NCBI GenBank assembly: GCA_009760855.2
Contig: WPIO01000019.1
Span: forward strand, 4,445,501 to 4,509,500
Length of the DNA stretch: 64,000 nucleotides
From: Cristatella mucedo
Lineage: Eukaryota > Bryozoa > Phylactolaemata > Cristatellidae
Direction of reading: 5' to 3'
Program-made: the position numbers and the translations under genes
Shown: piece by piece, positions 46,868 through 57,878 of the stretch
How positions within the stretch are numbered: the first letter of the stretch is position 1
Layout of the letters: each line of letters starts with the position of its first letter
The notes under the pieces: model-generated
What the model was told of the DNA's origin: nothing
The model's input: only the letters and a program-made list of their open reading frames with translations
The model's database searches: none

Positions 46868-47697
46868 TAATAATAATACATGCATAGGGCAGCACGCAAA
46901 TATGGTTAGTTGCAGCAGGCAGTCTCAGCTAGCATGAGCACGCAAAGCACAAATCACATGGATTCACTAAATACTGTGATAATAGATGCGTTTTTAGTTT
47001 CTTTTTAAATGTCAATAAGTCAGGGGATGTCGCGACGCAAGTGGGAAGTGAGTTCCCGGCTTTGGGAGAATGCGAACTAAAGGCTCGGTCACCAAAGGAT
47101 TTGAGGTACGTACGATGTGTAGCTATACGATTAGATTGAGAAAAGCGGCGGTACGATGCTTAGCCTAGTGGGGGAGTAGTTCTGATAGGTAGGCTGGAGC
47201 CAAAGAATGAAGTGACCTAAAAGTGAGTGACAGAACTTTAAATTCGATGCGTTGCTTGACTGGTAACCAATGCAGGTCGACGGGAAGTGGTGTGATGTGA
47301 CAATTGCGACACTCACGACAGATGATCCTAGCTGCAGAGGTTTGCACCAACCGTAAGCACCTGATTGCACAAGCCAGCAAGCAGTGACTAACAGAAGTCG
47401 AGACGGGATGTCGCAAGTGCATTTACCAATTTACATTTGGTATCCCTGTCTAAGCAAGCCTAAGTTTTAGCAATGTTACGTTGCTGAAAGTAGGCAGATT
47501 TTACTGTTGAGCTGATTTGGTCGTCTAATGAAAGTTCACTTTGGAACAGGACACCCAGATTTCGTGCAAATGCAACAACATATATGCTGGCGGAGATGAT
47601 TTTGATCGTTATATTTTCCAACTTCTGAATCACACTTGGTTTGCCCATAACTAGTAAGTTAGTTTTATCATCATTAAATTTAAGAAATTCTTTTTGC
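46868..47697 (-). mobile_element. LINE A copy, 5'-truncated
   Basis: A short (AAT)n tail, 3' UTR and RT C-terminal region with several frame breaks (LDDQISSTVKSAYFQQ, IEFKVLSLTFRSLHSLAPAY). It ends a few bases from the candidate FAM20 polyadenylation signal. Confidence 0.85.
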
Positions 47698-47701
47698 AGG
47701 G

Positions 47702-47707
47702 TTTATT
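47702..47707 (-). other. Candidate polyadenylation signal of FAM20
   Basis: AATAAA on the minus strand about 650 bases past the FAM20 stop codon is the first canonical signal I see downstream. It lies only a few bases from the 5'-truncated end of a LINE A copy (46868-47697). Confidence 0.4.
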
Positions 47708-48351
47708 CATTTTCATTTGAATGGAGTGATTCTGAACACTTCCACATCTCAATCCTCGTAGGCGCTTTCTCGGCAGACGGCTGCCAATTGCTCGCTTGCC
47801 TGGTTAACGTTCCTAAGGCGAACATTGAATCAGTGCTCGTTGTCTTCCCTGCATCTTCGGATGGACTGGCGGCCGAGCGTCTGCATGGTCTGGCGAACCG
47901 TACGAGCAAATTGAGCTGTTTACTACGAATATCTTATATTTGAGAATTAGAACAGCTTGGCTGCAACTGGCTGCTCCGTTGAGTACTGCCTTCGCTGATT
48001 TTTACCTCACCGGCAAAACATTGCTCCATAACCAGTTCAGCACGCATGCGACAGCTTTTGAAGGGGCTCGGGTAGGGAAACAAGACAATTCTGACCTCTC
48101 ACGAGGCGCGACGACCAGCAGTCGTCGGCGGGCACCTGTATGCGAGAGATATTCAAGAGATCAACCATTAAAAATCGGCTTCCTCGACTCGCTGTTTTAT
48201 AGAGTCTCCTGCCGAGCCCATCCTGGCCATCATCAGCATCCGGCCTTGACAGAAACGTCAGCCTGAATAGGATCAATTCGAGTGCGGCTACATCGGCTCG
48301 ATTGACCGGCAGTCCCCTGCGGCCCCGGCAGATTCTCGCGGGGCTCTACTG

Positions 48352-51300
48352 CTAAAAGTCGTCGTCAATGACGACGGCTTCCCAGCTCGAGGCGAGTATG
48401 CACTTTTGCAGCTCCGCGAGCACCTTCTTCACGCGACGATCCAGAGCGGTCAGGTGAGCGTCAGTGAGCACCGGGTACGTCGAGTCCCTCGCGAGCGACT
48501 TTCGCATGAGACGGCCCAGCGGCATCGGACCCTCGTCGAAGAGCAGCAGCTTCTGAAGAGTCGAGTAGCGAACCTGACAGCACTGGTACAGCGGAGCCAG
48601 GATCGACATCTCGTCGTGGTGCTGCTTGCCGAACCTACCGCGACAGAAGATAGCGGCCGGTCGTCGGACGCTGAAGGTCGCGCTGTGACAATGGCAGCTT
48701 GCGTTCGATGACGGCGCCGCAGGCGGCAGTCGCTGCTGAGAGCGTACTCAGGCGTCTTCTCCGGCTTCGAATCAAAGCAAGCCGCACCGCAGTACGCCAG
48801 TCAAGTCACTACCGCCCGCCGCAACGCACGGCCCGCCCAGCGTTCGATAGGCCGGCCGCATCGTGCGGCGAGTATTCTCGTGCAGGCTTCTACTCAGTCT
48901 AGATCAGGCCTGTCAGAGCTTTTTCTTTTTTTTCAGGGGCTTTTTCTTACGTATCTGTGGCCATAATCCGTTGGGCCAAGCATAAGATGCATAAGCTCCA
49001 GTGGTGTTCGTAAAGGATGAGTGAGAGCATTAAACGCTTTCGCTCGCGAGGCTCAACAGCGGCTTCCGCTGCTTGCCTGTAACGACCGGGGTCGCGGGTT
49101 CGATCCCTGAGGCATGCGAATTTCGAAGCACCTGGATTGTGCGGTTCAGTTGTCTTAGGGCGCTATACAAATGAATTATATTTTTTATAATATCGTTTAC
49201 ATTACTATGTATTTTCGTATGCCTGCCGACAGTGCGAACTCCTGTTCCTCACAATAATTGTAAATAACCTTGTGGTTGCATTTATTCCCAAAATAGAATG
49301 CCGGGCGGGGGGGGGGAGGGAGAGTACAAGCTCGTGGCTTTAAACTTTAGGCACGCAGTATGCTCGGCGCCAGAACGGCTCCTCTTTTTCTTATCGCATT
49401 TGGCATTTGAACTACCAAGATGAGTGGGGGAGGGGCCACTACGCTTTTGTGGGATCAGATCAGAGCTGGATTGCTCAGATCCAGGTCGATCTTCTAACTA
49501 CGGTCCAGCCTACACCAACAGTCAGTTCCAAGGGTAATTCTGCCGGCAGCGGATTTAATGGGCCCTAGCATGAAGGAGCTATTACGTTGGACTATAAAGC
49601 ATTCTCTTCGGGATTAAGCGTAGTTGCTGCCAGTTGCATAAGGGAAGGAAGGTGTGCTACGGCAAGTGTTCATTCGACTCTGGCACATATCCGGCAGAAC
49701 AGACCACGTGGCCTGGCATATCTCGGCTGGTCTAGAACGTAGCCTCAGCTAAATTGCTCTTTGAGCTTTACGAAGCGCCAGTCGTGGAGACTCACTCGTG
49801 AAGCTGCAACCACTAGCGTACGAGAGACCAGAAAGGTAGAGGGACGACGCCTACGTGAGAGCTGATAGTCACACCATAGATAGCAGCTGCAGCGCTTCCA
49901 AATGAAAGTCGGTCCTCAGAATATACGCTTCGAACTCAGCTGTCTGAGGAAGACGTATTCGAGCTTGATCCTTCAGAAAAACTGTATCGTTTTCTGCGAA
50001 CTAACGACATGTCCAAGCTGACCATTGACTTTGCATTAACTGAAATGTGCAAGAACAAACTCTCCATAGTCAACGCTGACATGCACCTAGCCAGGATAAT
50101 GAATACACTTGGATCAACGACAGGCCACCACCAAGGAAAGTCAGTCATTTTAAGGTAAAGTGCAGAGCTGCGTCAGCCCACCTGACCCGGCTGTGAGCAA
50201 GCTATGTACATATAAGCAAGTTAATGCTGGTGTGGCCAAGCTTTACCACAAGTCATGCCGCCCTCTAGGCGACAGTGCAGGGGCATGGGGCGTAGCAGCG
50301 ACGGTAACGGTGGCCATTCCAACATCGGATTACGATGTTGTGACTTAGTTTCCTTGATATTGGCAGAACTGGTCCTTTCCATTTGACCGAGAGGTTATCA
50401 TAGACTTGCCTGCGTCTGTCCAACGGATCAGCTATGAGGAGGAACACGTGAAAGACCACTCCATACTGCGCCAATGTCTGAAGCAAGTTTTAATGCTTCA
50501 GGGATGTGCTTGAACCCAGTCTAATCTGCAGCAGGGTCAAAGCGTGTGCAGTGAAAATATCAAGCCCGCTAAAAGCTGTGCTACCGAGTACAATCGCGCA
50601 GAATTTCGCACATAGGCGTAGCCAAGAATATAATGGCTTAATCATGGAATGCACGCCCCTAAGTTTGCATCATGTTTTGTTCACTGATGTCAGGCTGACA
50701 GCTAGCATGTACCAGTATCCACACGACCAGCGAGCGATAAGGTCACCTGTCCACCCAAGGAGGCGTACGTATGGACTACATCAGGGCGGCGGGCAGCGTG
50801 TGCTTATCTGCTAGCCACGGGCTTGCTGCGTTGCTGAGTAGCTTGCTGGCTACCCCGATCTGTCGAGATAAGACACGTCTCATCTGTGCTCGCATCGCCC
50901 GCCATGCTGACTAAGACCAGGCAGGTCAGCGTTGCCATCTCGCCCTGCCCTACGAATGCTCGGGCTACGTTCGGGCTGCGCTTGATCTCTTGTCGAACAC
51001 CCAAAGGCAAGTGTAGCCGTGCACTTAGCCTGACTCCCAGCCACAAGCAGCCCGCGGTAATGTACTATAATGTGATGTGTCTCCATCTGCAAGTCCACAA
51101 AACCATTAAGACCATGTGGGTGTTAGGCAGGAGAGTTTTGCATAGCGAACTCACAGCCTAAGCGGCTTTTGATACACATTCGGTAGCCAACTGACTTCAT
51201 CTAATGGAACAAAGAGAAAGTGGAAAGAAAGCATAGCAGAGTCAGGAGAGCAGTTGCAGTAGTGAGTGGCATGGAAGTAGCAACTCAGGACCACTGGAAA

Positions 51301-51786
51301 GGATGAGCCATAGTCGGCAGCAGGAGAGTAGCTGTCGTTGCCTAAGAAACGTGGAAGCGAGTTCCACAGTCTAGGACCTGCAGAACAAAAGCTTCTGTCG
51401 CCAACGGTCTTTAAACGGTGGAATAGAACAGCTAATTTATTGTCCATTCAGGACCTGAGGGCATGAGGAGGCTGAAACTGGTGCAGCAGTTCAGCTAGGT
51501 ACGAAGGAGCCAAGCCGTGGCGGGCCTTGTGGGTCAGCGTAAGAACTTTGCTCTGTTTCCGTCGATCGACCGGCAGCCATCCTAGCCCTTTTAGCAAAGG
51601 AGACGCGTGGTCAAACCTCTGGGACTTGAAGAAAACTAGCCTTGCAGCCACATTCTTTACATATATTACTTCATATACATATATTACTATTATCATATTT
51701 ACTTTGCAGCGAAAATCCGAAGCGATCGTTTGCATTTCTCGATGCGCACAGCGGCTTCAAGATGGGGCGGCGCACGGCGGCAGCTT

Positions 51787-51860
<74 letters not shown>

Positions 51861-52247
51861 GACAGACAGTTCGCTAGCCAGCCGTTCGCTCACCCTCTAC
51901 CGTTGTCCAGAACGAGCGGTGCGGTGTCGTTTCCCCATTCCGCGGGAAAGCTGAATATCTCGTAATGATGTCTGTCCATGTTACCTGCGTCGATTCAGTG
52001 CTCGAAGCATGGGCCCATTGCCAAACGACAGACGGCTCGCGCGCAGGCGCGCGCTCGCCCCAGTTACGCGAGAGCGTCCGGATCGGCGTGCCCTTTACCT
52101 TGCAGGAAATCGAATATGGTCAGGTCGATGAGATCGAAGAGAGTTCGACCCTCATTAAAAGGCACTTCCTGCCGCACTTTCGAGCAATAGCCAGGATCTG
52201 TCTCCCAGTCGGCCTTCTCAAATTTGCTGCAAAGGAATGCACTTGCT

Positions 52248-52318
<71 letters not shown>

Positions 52319-55300
52319 CTTGCTCGTATGCACCGTTGCACAGAGCGAAGACGCGAGGGAATCGGTGCTCGCGAGAAATGACAGCGGCGAGATCAGAACA
52401 AAACTGCTTGCTTGTGCGATTATGCCACAGATAACGCCAGCGCCGGCTATCTCGTACGACGGCGTGCGCAAAGAGGAACGATATTGGCATCCGCGATATC
52501 CCCTCGTACCACTTTTTATTCTTCACTCGCTGGCTAGCGCGAGCCACGCGAACAGCGCTGTTGAGCAGCGAGTTCGCGGCTCGCACACGCTAAGCGGACG
52601 GAAGCAGGGAAAGTGGAGTGAGGCGGTCGGCCACGCATCAACGACGACCTCGGTTCAAGCGCTCGTTAAAAAAAACTTGCTCGCTACTTCTCAAGCACTT
52701 GCGCAAGCTCCCACCGCCTGCGAGGTTTCCGCCGACGTCGCTCGCTGCCTCCTGCCTCCCCCGCTTCATACGAATGAGACTTCGCTCGTGCATTCGCAAA
52801 TGGGACGCCTGCGCAGACAAACGCGAGCGTCAGTCGACGGTCCTCGCCTCACGACAGGCCCCGGCGGAGCTACGAGTTCCTCCCTGGTTCGTCGCTGTGG
52901 CGACGGCGACGCGCGCCGACCCAACGGCAAGCCAGAGCCGCTTTTCTCCGGCTTGGCGTTCGCCTTAATGCGGACGGCGCCACGTCGAGCGCGCCCTCTC
53001 GCGCGAGCGCGTTCCGGTTATTAGCGCAAGGCCAGCGCCGGAGAGCGGCGGCCGACTCGCGACGCGCACGCGCGTCCCCTCCCATCCTCCGTCGTCGTGG
53101 CTCGTCACTTCGGAACGGCGGCGCCGCCGTTCCGAAGGTGGGCAGGCCGCGGCGGCAGGCCGGCCGGCCGCCGCCGCGGCCCTATACGAGGCAGTACACT
53201 TTCTCGGGCACGGGATACGCTTTGCGCATGCCCAGGCACTTTTCCTGATCGACGAAGAGCGAGTAGTTCTTGGTGGCCAGGTCCTGCTCGAGCGACGAGC
53301 GGGCGCGCAGCAGCCGCTGCAGAGCGCCCTCGAGCTCTCGCGAGCGCTCGCCGAGCGCGCCGAGCGCCTCCTCGAGCTCGCGCGTCTCCTGCACGAGCCG
53401 CTGCTGCGCCGAGTCGCGGCACGCCTCGGCGCCGGGCCGGTGGAGCCGCATCTCGAGGCGAGCGTGCGCCACCTTCATCGGGTTCCTCTTGTCGTCGGCG
53501 GCGCGCCGCACGAGCTCGGCGTCGCGCTCCGCGTCGGCGGCGTCCCGCAGCACTGCCGCCAGGCGGCGCTGCGTCTTGTCGCGGGCCTCGCGCGTCTCGC
53601 GGGCGCGCGAGGCGAGCGCCGCGCTCGCGCCGTCCCACTGGCGGCGCAGCAGCTCCGCCCAGCCGTTGAGCGAGCGCTGCGCGTCGGCGAGCAGGTGGCG
53701 CGCCGCCGCGCGCTGCGCCCGCGAGCGGCCGAGCAGCTGGTCGGCGCTCGCGGCCCACGTCTCCGGCACGGTCGCGCACGCGTCCGCGCGCTCGACGCCC
53801 GGTCGCAGCGCTATGCCGCGCGACGTCTCCCTGGTGCCGAGCGCGGCCGAGTCGATCGCTGCCGCCGCGTGCTTGGCCTTGGCGTCCTTTTCCAGCTCGT
53901 GCTGAGCGGCGCGGCTCAGCTGCAGCTGCGCCTCGAGGCGGTCGAGCAGCGCTCGTAGGGCGCCCTGCGCGCGCCCGACGGCGTCCACCTCGTCCGCCAG
54001 CGCCGCCTCGGCGTCGTCGTGCACCAGGTCGACCGAGTGGCGCTTCTCGCGCTCGTACAGGCATTCGCGCGCGATGCGCAGCTGGTCGTCGGTCGCGGCC
54101 AGGAAGCTCGCGACCTGCGCCTTGGCGCGGTGGAGGCCGTCGATCGACTGCACGACGCCGTCGACCTCGCGGTTTATCTCCCCCTTCCAGAACTGTATGT
54201 CACCCAGCCGACTGGCCAGCAGCTGATCTGAGCAGAGCGACGGCGACAAGAAGAAAAGGACGCGCGCGTCTACGGCAAGCTCGAGGCGACGACGGCGACG
54301 GCGACGGCTGGCGGCCGCCGGCGGAAGGGGCGCAGAATAGAAGCGCAGAACTGCACGCCCCGATACGGACCTACGTGGAGCCGAGTGGCTTTCTGCCGGT
54401 CGTCAAGCTCGCCGGCGAGCCTGTGCGCGTCCAGGCGCAAGCTCTCGCCCAGCCGCCGGGCCGCGTCGCAGGCGGCCGCCTCGACCGCTTGGTGTCGCTT
54501 CCAATCCGACCTCGTGTATCTAGTGTACAGGGCGTTGCGGTTGCTGGCGTAGAGCGACGGCGGAGGCAGTATCTCGTCGGTGGCGGCGGCGGCTGCGTAA
54601 TGGCTCTCGCTTGACAGCGGCCCCGCCAACTCGTCTCCGACTTCGCAGAGCGCGGCCGTCACGCTGCGGGTGCCGCAGTAGGCGCCGGGACGCCACGGCG
54701 CGGCGGTCAGCGACCGCCGGCAAGGCGACGGGGCCGGATAGGTGTCGAGGCTGGCGAGACGAGGGCCGGCGAGTGGCGACGGTGCGATCGCCGCCCCGCC
54801 GCCGCCGCCGCCGGCATCGGACAGGGACGCCGTTCGACTCGAGCGGGCGGCGGCAGCAGCGGCGGCGGTGTGAGTCTGTCTGGTGCCCAAATATTCCATC
54901 GCAGCGACGCCGCCACCGCGCTGGCGATTCGCGATCTCAGCGATTCTCGACGATCTCCGCTCGTCGCGAGAGACGCGATGCGAGGCGTGGCTCGGCGGCA
55001 GCGGCAGACAATCGTTCGCAGCACCGGCGTTTCCGGCTCTCGCGGCAGCAGCATTCCTTCGCCGCGTCCGCTCCTCGCGCTAACTCGCAGCGGGAGACAG
55101 CGAAGCCCTCACTGGGCGGAGCGCTCCGGCCACTCGAAACAACTTCTATTGTCGAGTCAGCGAGCTCTCTTCAGAGGGCGATACGTAACGGTCGGTTTTT
55201 TCGGTCATGTCGACAAACGACAGAAACATTGGTATCTCGGCAAGTCGGCCAGCAGTCGATCGTGGAGCGACGTCCGTCGTGCGAGCTAGCGCGCGCTCGT

Positions 55301-57878
55301 AAATGTAATTCATTTGTATAGCGCCCTAAGAGAACCTAATCTCTATTCAGGCGTTTCACATATGCCGCGGGGCTCGAGCCCACGACCTCCTCGGCCAGAC
55401 GTCGGTCGAGGCGAGCACCTTAACCACTGGGCCAAACCAGCTCGGCAGGCGCATTGCGGACTTTTTCCAAAGGACCGAGCCTTGACTTTGCCGGACCCCA
55501 GGGGTCGAAATTGATCGTGCCGTGAGGCTGCCGGGTTGCAATGCCCACCCGGGGTCGGGTCTATTCGCGGACGCTCCGGCGTGCCCTGCACCGCCCTCCC
55601 GGCTGCCTCGTGCGCTGACGAGCATAGCACTTTGCGGGCGTTCGCTCGTAGTCATCCTCGGCGGCAGCGGCGACGGCGGCGTCACTCCTCCGAGGCTAAG
55701 CGGCGGTCAGCTCCGGCGGCGAAGGTGGCGGCTACAGGGGGCACGGCTAGCAGAGCGGCGATGGGTCCTGCTTGGCGGCCATCGAACTGAGAGCCTGTTT
55801 CCTATCTTTTCGCACGAGCGCGCGCCGAGCGCAGAGACGAATGCGGAAAGTCTGCGGAAATCCTAGCGAGGCGGAAATCCTCGAGTGAATCCCGTCAGAC
55901 GAGACGAGGCAGCAGGACGAGGCGGGTCGTCTGCGCAGGCGAACCCTCGGGTTCGCGGCGGCGAAACGGTTTCGCTGCTTGCGCGAGCGCCGCGTGAATC
56001 TCGCCAAGTTGTAGCGGCAGGCGAACCGTTACGAGAGCGAAAGCTCAGCCGCGCAACGTCTGAAAGCTCTAGAGAGACTCTATAGAGAGAAGGCGATTCT
56101 GTCGCGAGGGTTCGAGCGGACGCACTCGCGCTACTCGCGCGATAGCGCGCAGGACGACCGAGGCTTGCAGGGGTGGCGCAGCAGCGAGGCGGCGCGCAGC
56201 AGCTCGATACCTGTACGACCTTCTCCACGGATTTCGCACGTGATCCCGCGGAGCAGCATCCTCTGGCGGTAGAAACGCAGCTAGCGAGCCTTCTAGCCAG
56301 TCAGGATGGCCACAAATGGCGTGGTTGGTGTCGCAATAATACGAGCACTTGCCGAAGAAGCACTTGTTGCCCGCAGGTGAAATGAAGATCGTTTTTTTGA
56401 ACTTCGCATTTGCGTACTGCTCGATGTCGGTCGTGATGTTAACGAGTCTTCCCGCCACGGGTGGGCATCGTCTGAATCCCATTAGCCTGGAAATAAGAGC
56501 GGGTGTCAAACGCCACTGCCGCTCCGCCTACTGCCGTCCAGCGTTCTGAATAGTTCGGACAGCGAGCAGAATAACGCGAAAGAATGACTTCGCACTTTGG
56601 GCGTGATCAACTGAAGTTTAAAGAAATCGGTCGTACATCTATCTGCGTGAAGGGGCGGGTGACTTGTACAAGCTCTGGGCAAGCTGCAGCTATTCCAAAC
56701 ATATGGCTCACCACCTGTCCCAACTTCCGGCCTACTGTGCCAGGGGTGACCTCTACAGTTGCACGCCGGAAGTTGGGACTGCTGCAAAAGGCCCATACGA
56801 ATAATCCACCCTCCACCCGGCGGCCCTCCCTCCCCCAGCGAGATCATAGTAGCAGCGGACAGCGAAGCACGTGTCCACTGCTAGCCTACGTCGGTATTTG
56901 GCTCAAGAGAGCGGTATCGCTCCGCGGTATCGCAGCTCAGACGCTGTCTAACGCTCGAGAACGCCCCGCGGCTACGTTGGGCTACGTTTACGCTTGCCAG
57001 TCGGCAGTTCGAGCGGCGCGATGGGAAGGCGCAGCACTGACAGCTCGAGGGCTATCGCGGTCACACCGGAAAGCCTGCAGCCAACATTGCACGGCGGCAG
57101 TGGCGTTTCACCCGCTGCAATGAGAGAAAGCAGCAAGTGCGTACGCAGGGTCGTGAGAGCCGATATTGGAGTGAGCGGACCTTAATTGACGGCGCTGCTG
57201 GTAGTGCATTTAACGAGGACATCGCCCGACGACGATTGAGCGACGACGATTTGAGTCGAGTTTTGGCACACGCCTGGCTAAGCGTCATCGTAGGAGTCAC
57301 GCGTGGCCACGTGCTACCCGGTCTAAGCGGCGAGTAATGCGGCGAGCGAGGGCTCGAGGACTCGCTCAGCACTGCAGCCACGTCCGATTCGGCGCCTCTA
57401 CTCGGCGTCTCTACTCGGCGCCTCTACTCGGCGCCTCTACTCGGCGCCTCTACTCGGCACCGCTACTAGGTACCTTTCGCAGACGAGCGAGAGCAAGAGA
57501 GCGCTCCTGAGAGCCGCCGCCGACGACGCCGATTCAGCCAGCAGCAGCAGCAGAGCAGCAGCAGCAGCAGAGCAGCAGCAGCCTACCTGTCCAGGTGAAA
57601 AGCGGCAATTTCCGAGTGATGCCTTTCAAAGTCGCTGAAGTAGAAATGGTCCGGCAGCGTCTCCACGTCTCGAGGAAACCTAGATTGACGAGGCGATCGA
57701 TCGCGCGACGTGGCTCGGCCTGTCACCGAGTCGCGGCGAGAATCGCCTCCAGCGGACGCGAACTCGCGGCGAGACAGGCAAACGGCGCGCGCCACCTACC
57801 GCATAGGCTTGAACAAGGCTTGAAGCTCGTTCTTGAACGTGATCTTCATCTTGAGCTGCGTGCCGCCGGCCAGCTGCT
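48352..57878 (-). CDS. FAM20C: FAM20A/C-like secretory-pathway kinase, six 3' exons (5' end not found)
   Basis: Exons in transcription order are 57800-57878, 57587-57679, 56211-56486, 52099-52226, 51894-51984 and 48352-48634, encoding about 315 residues with all phases matching. Visible landmarks: [20 protein letters not shown] (probable nucleotide-binding Lys), [20 protein letters not shown], a Cys-rich block [39 protein letters not shown], catalytic loop NMDRHHYE, metal-binding LDNGRGFGK, and [12 protein letters not shown] near the C-terminus. Family members are Golgi-lumenal kinases: FAM20C phosphorylates secreted proteins and FAM20B phosphorylates xylose of glycosaminoglycan linkers. [15 protein letters not shown] and DNGRGFGK look closer to FAM20A/C than FAM20B. 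Catalytic Asp residues are present, so it is probably active. The N-terminal signal and stem exons (about 200 or more residues) were not found and may lie beyond 57878 or outside the window. A tektin gene lies inside its 4-kb intron. Confidence 0.92.
49030..49195 (+). mobile_element. SINE family 1, variant
   Basis: B-box GGTCGCGGGTTCGATCCC, then a 3' end CTTAGGGCGCTATACAAATG AATTATATTTTT nearly identical to the 60,600 copy. The head is more diverged. In a FAM20 intron. Confidence 0.75.
49884..50156 (+). CDS. Uncharacterised open frame, possible exon or transposon relic
   Basis: An open frame of about 90 codons includes [32 protein letters not shown] and [15 protein letters not shown], and ends at a GTAAAG that could be a donor. 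A second stretch at 50367-50513 follows an acceptor-like TTGGCAG and reads [20 protein letters not shown]. The phases of these two do not match if joined directly. The composition looks protein-like, but I recognise no family. It lies on the strand opposite FAM20, inside its last intron. Confidence 0.22.
51060..51655 (-). mobile_element. LINE B fragment
   Basis: It shows the same 3' end and RT-downstream blocks as the 9,000 copy ([31 protein letters not shown]). It is truncated near 51655, then continues into AT-rich DNA and the (GA)n block. In the last FAM20 intron. Confidence 0.85.
51788..51862. repeat. (GA)n microsatellite next to a FAM20 donor
   Basis: A GA run with a few AAAG interruptions that starts 31 bases past the donor of FAM20 exon 51894-51984. 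It is (CT)n on the transcribed sense strand. Confidence 0.95.
52253..52317. repeat. (GA)n microsatellite next to a FAM20 acceptor
   Basis: A pure GA run, 65 bases, whose sense-strand (CT)n ends 26 bases before the AG of FAM20 exon 52099-52226. Confidence 0.95.
53182..54899 (-). CDS. TEKT3: Tektin-3-like axonemal filament protein, two exons
   Basis: Exon 1 is 54371-54899 and exon 2 is 53182-54227, joined in phase (TAG/GTCCGT donor, CTGCTCAG acceptor) to give 524 residues. The N-terminus [11 protein letters not shown] is followed by a low-complexity Ala/Gly stretch, then [12 protein letters not shown], which opens the tektin domain. Coiled-coil signatures follow: [43 protein letters not shown], and the tektin nonapeptide position read as RPGAEACRD at about 440-448, a variant of the usual RPNxELCRD. 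The end carries [16 protein letters not shown]. Tektins form filaments bound to the wall of ciliary doublet microtubules. Length (490 in mammalian TEKT3) and the REKR...DLVHD block favour TEKT3 or TEKT5 over TEKT1, 2 and 4. The whole gene is nested in a FAM20 intron on the same strand and is extremely GC-rich. Confidence 0.93.
54900..55299. promoter_or_regulatory. GC-rich upstream region of the nested tektin gene
   Basis: CpG-rich DNA between the tektin start codon and a SINE, still inside the FAM20 intron. Being directly upstream of TEKT3, it probably holds its promoter. There is no recognisable TATA box. Confidence 0.4.
55300..55450 (-). mobile_element. SINE family 1, well-preserved copy
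   Basis: On the minus strand: GCCGAGCTGGTTTGGCCCAG, TGGTTAAGGTGCTCGCC (A-box region), GTCGTGGGCTCGAGCCCCG (B-box), then AATAGAGATTAGGTTCTCTT and GGGCGCTATACAAATGAATT. In a FAM20 intron. Confidence 0.85.
55451..56210. other. FAM20 intron, GC-rich
   Basis: High GC with many overlapping short frames. No gene or repeat is recognised. Confidence 0.35.
56717..56779. repeat. 15-bp perfect inverted repeat
   Basis: GTCCCAACTTCCGGC (56717-56731) and its exact reverse complement (56765-56779) enclose 33 bases. In a FAM20 intron. Confidence 0.9.
57389..57466. repeat. 13-bp tandem repeat, six copies
   Basis: TCGGCGCCTCTAC repeated six times; copies 1 and 3-5 are identical, copy 2 has one change and the last two. 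In a FAM20 intron. Confidence 0.95.
57535..57582. repeat. Interrupted (CAG)n tract abutting a FAM20 donor
   Basis: CAG/AGC triplets with CAGAG interruptions end two bases before the GTAGG donor (57586-57582) of FAM20 exon 57587-57679, so the sense intron begins with (CTG)n. Confidence 0.9.

Noticed and set aside
53097-53958. Plus-strand frames of 172-211 codons opposite tektin
   Set aside because: Arg/Ala/Ser-rich shadows of a GC-rich gene whose minus-strand product is clearly tektin.
53105-54064. A 319-codon minus-strand frame overlapping tektin in another phase
   Set aside because: Almost entirely Arg, Ala and Gly, with no family features; the tektin phase is the real one.
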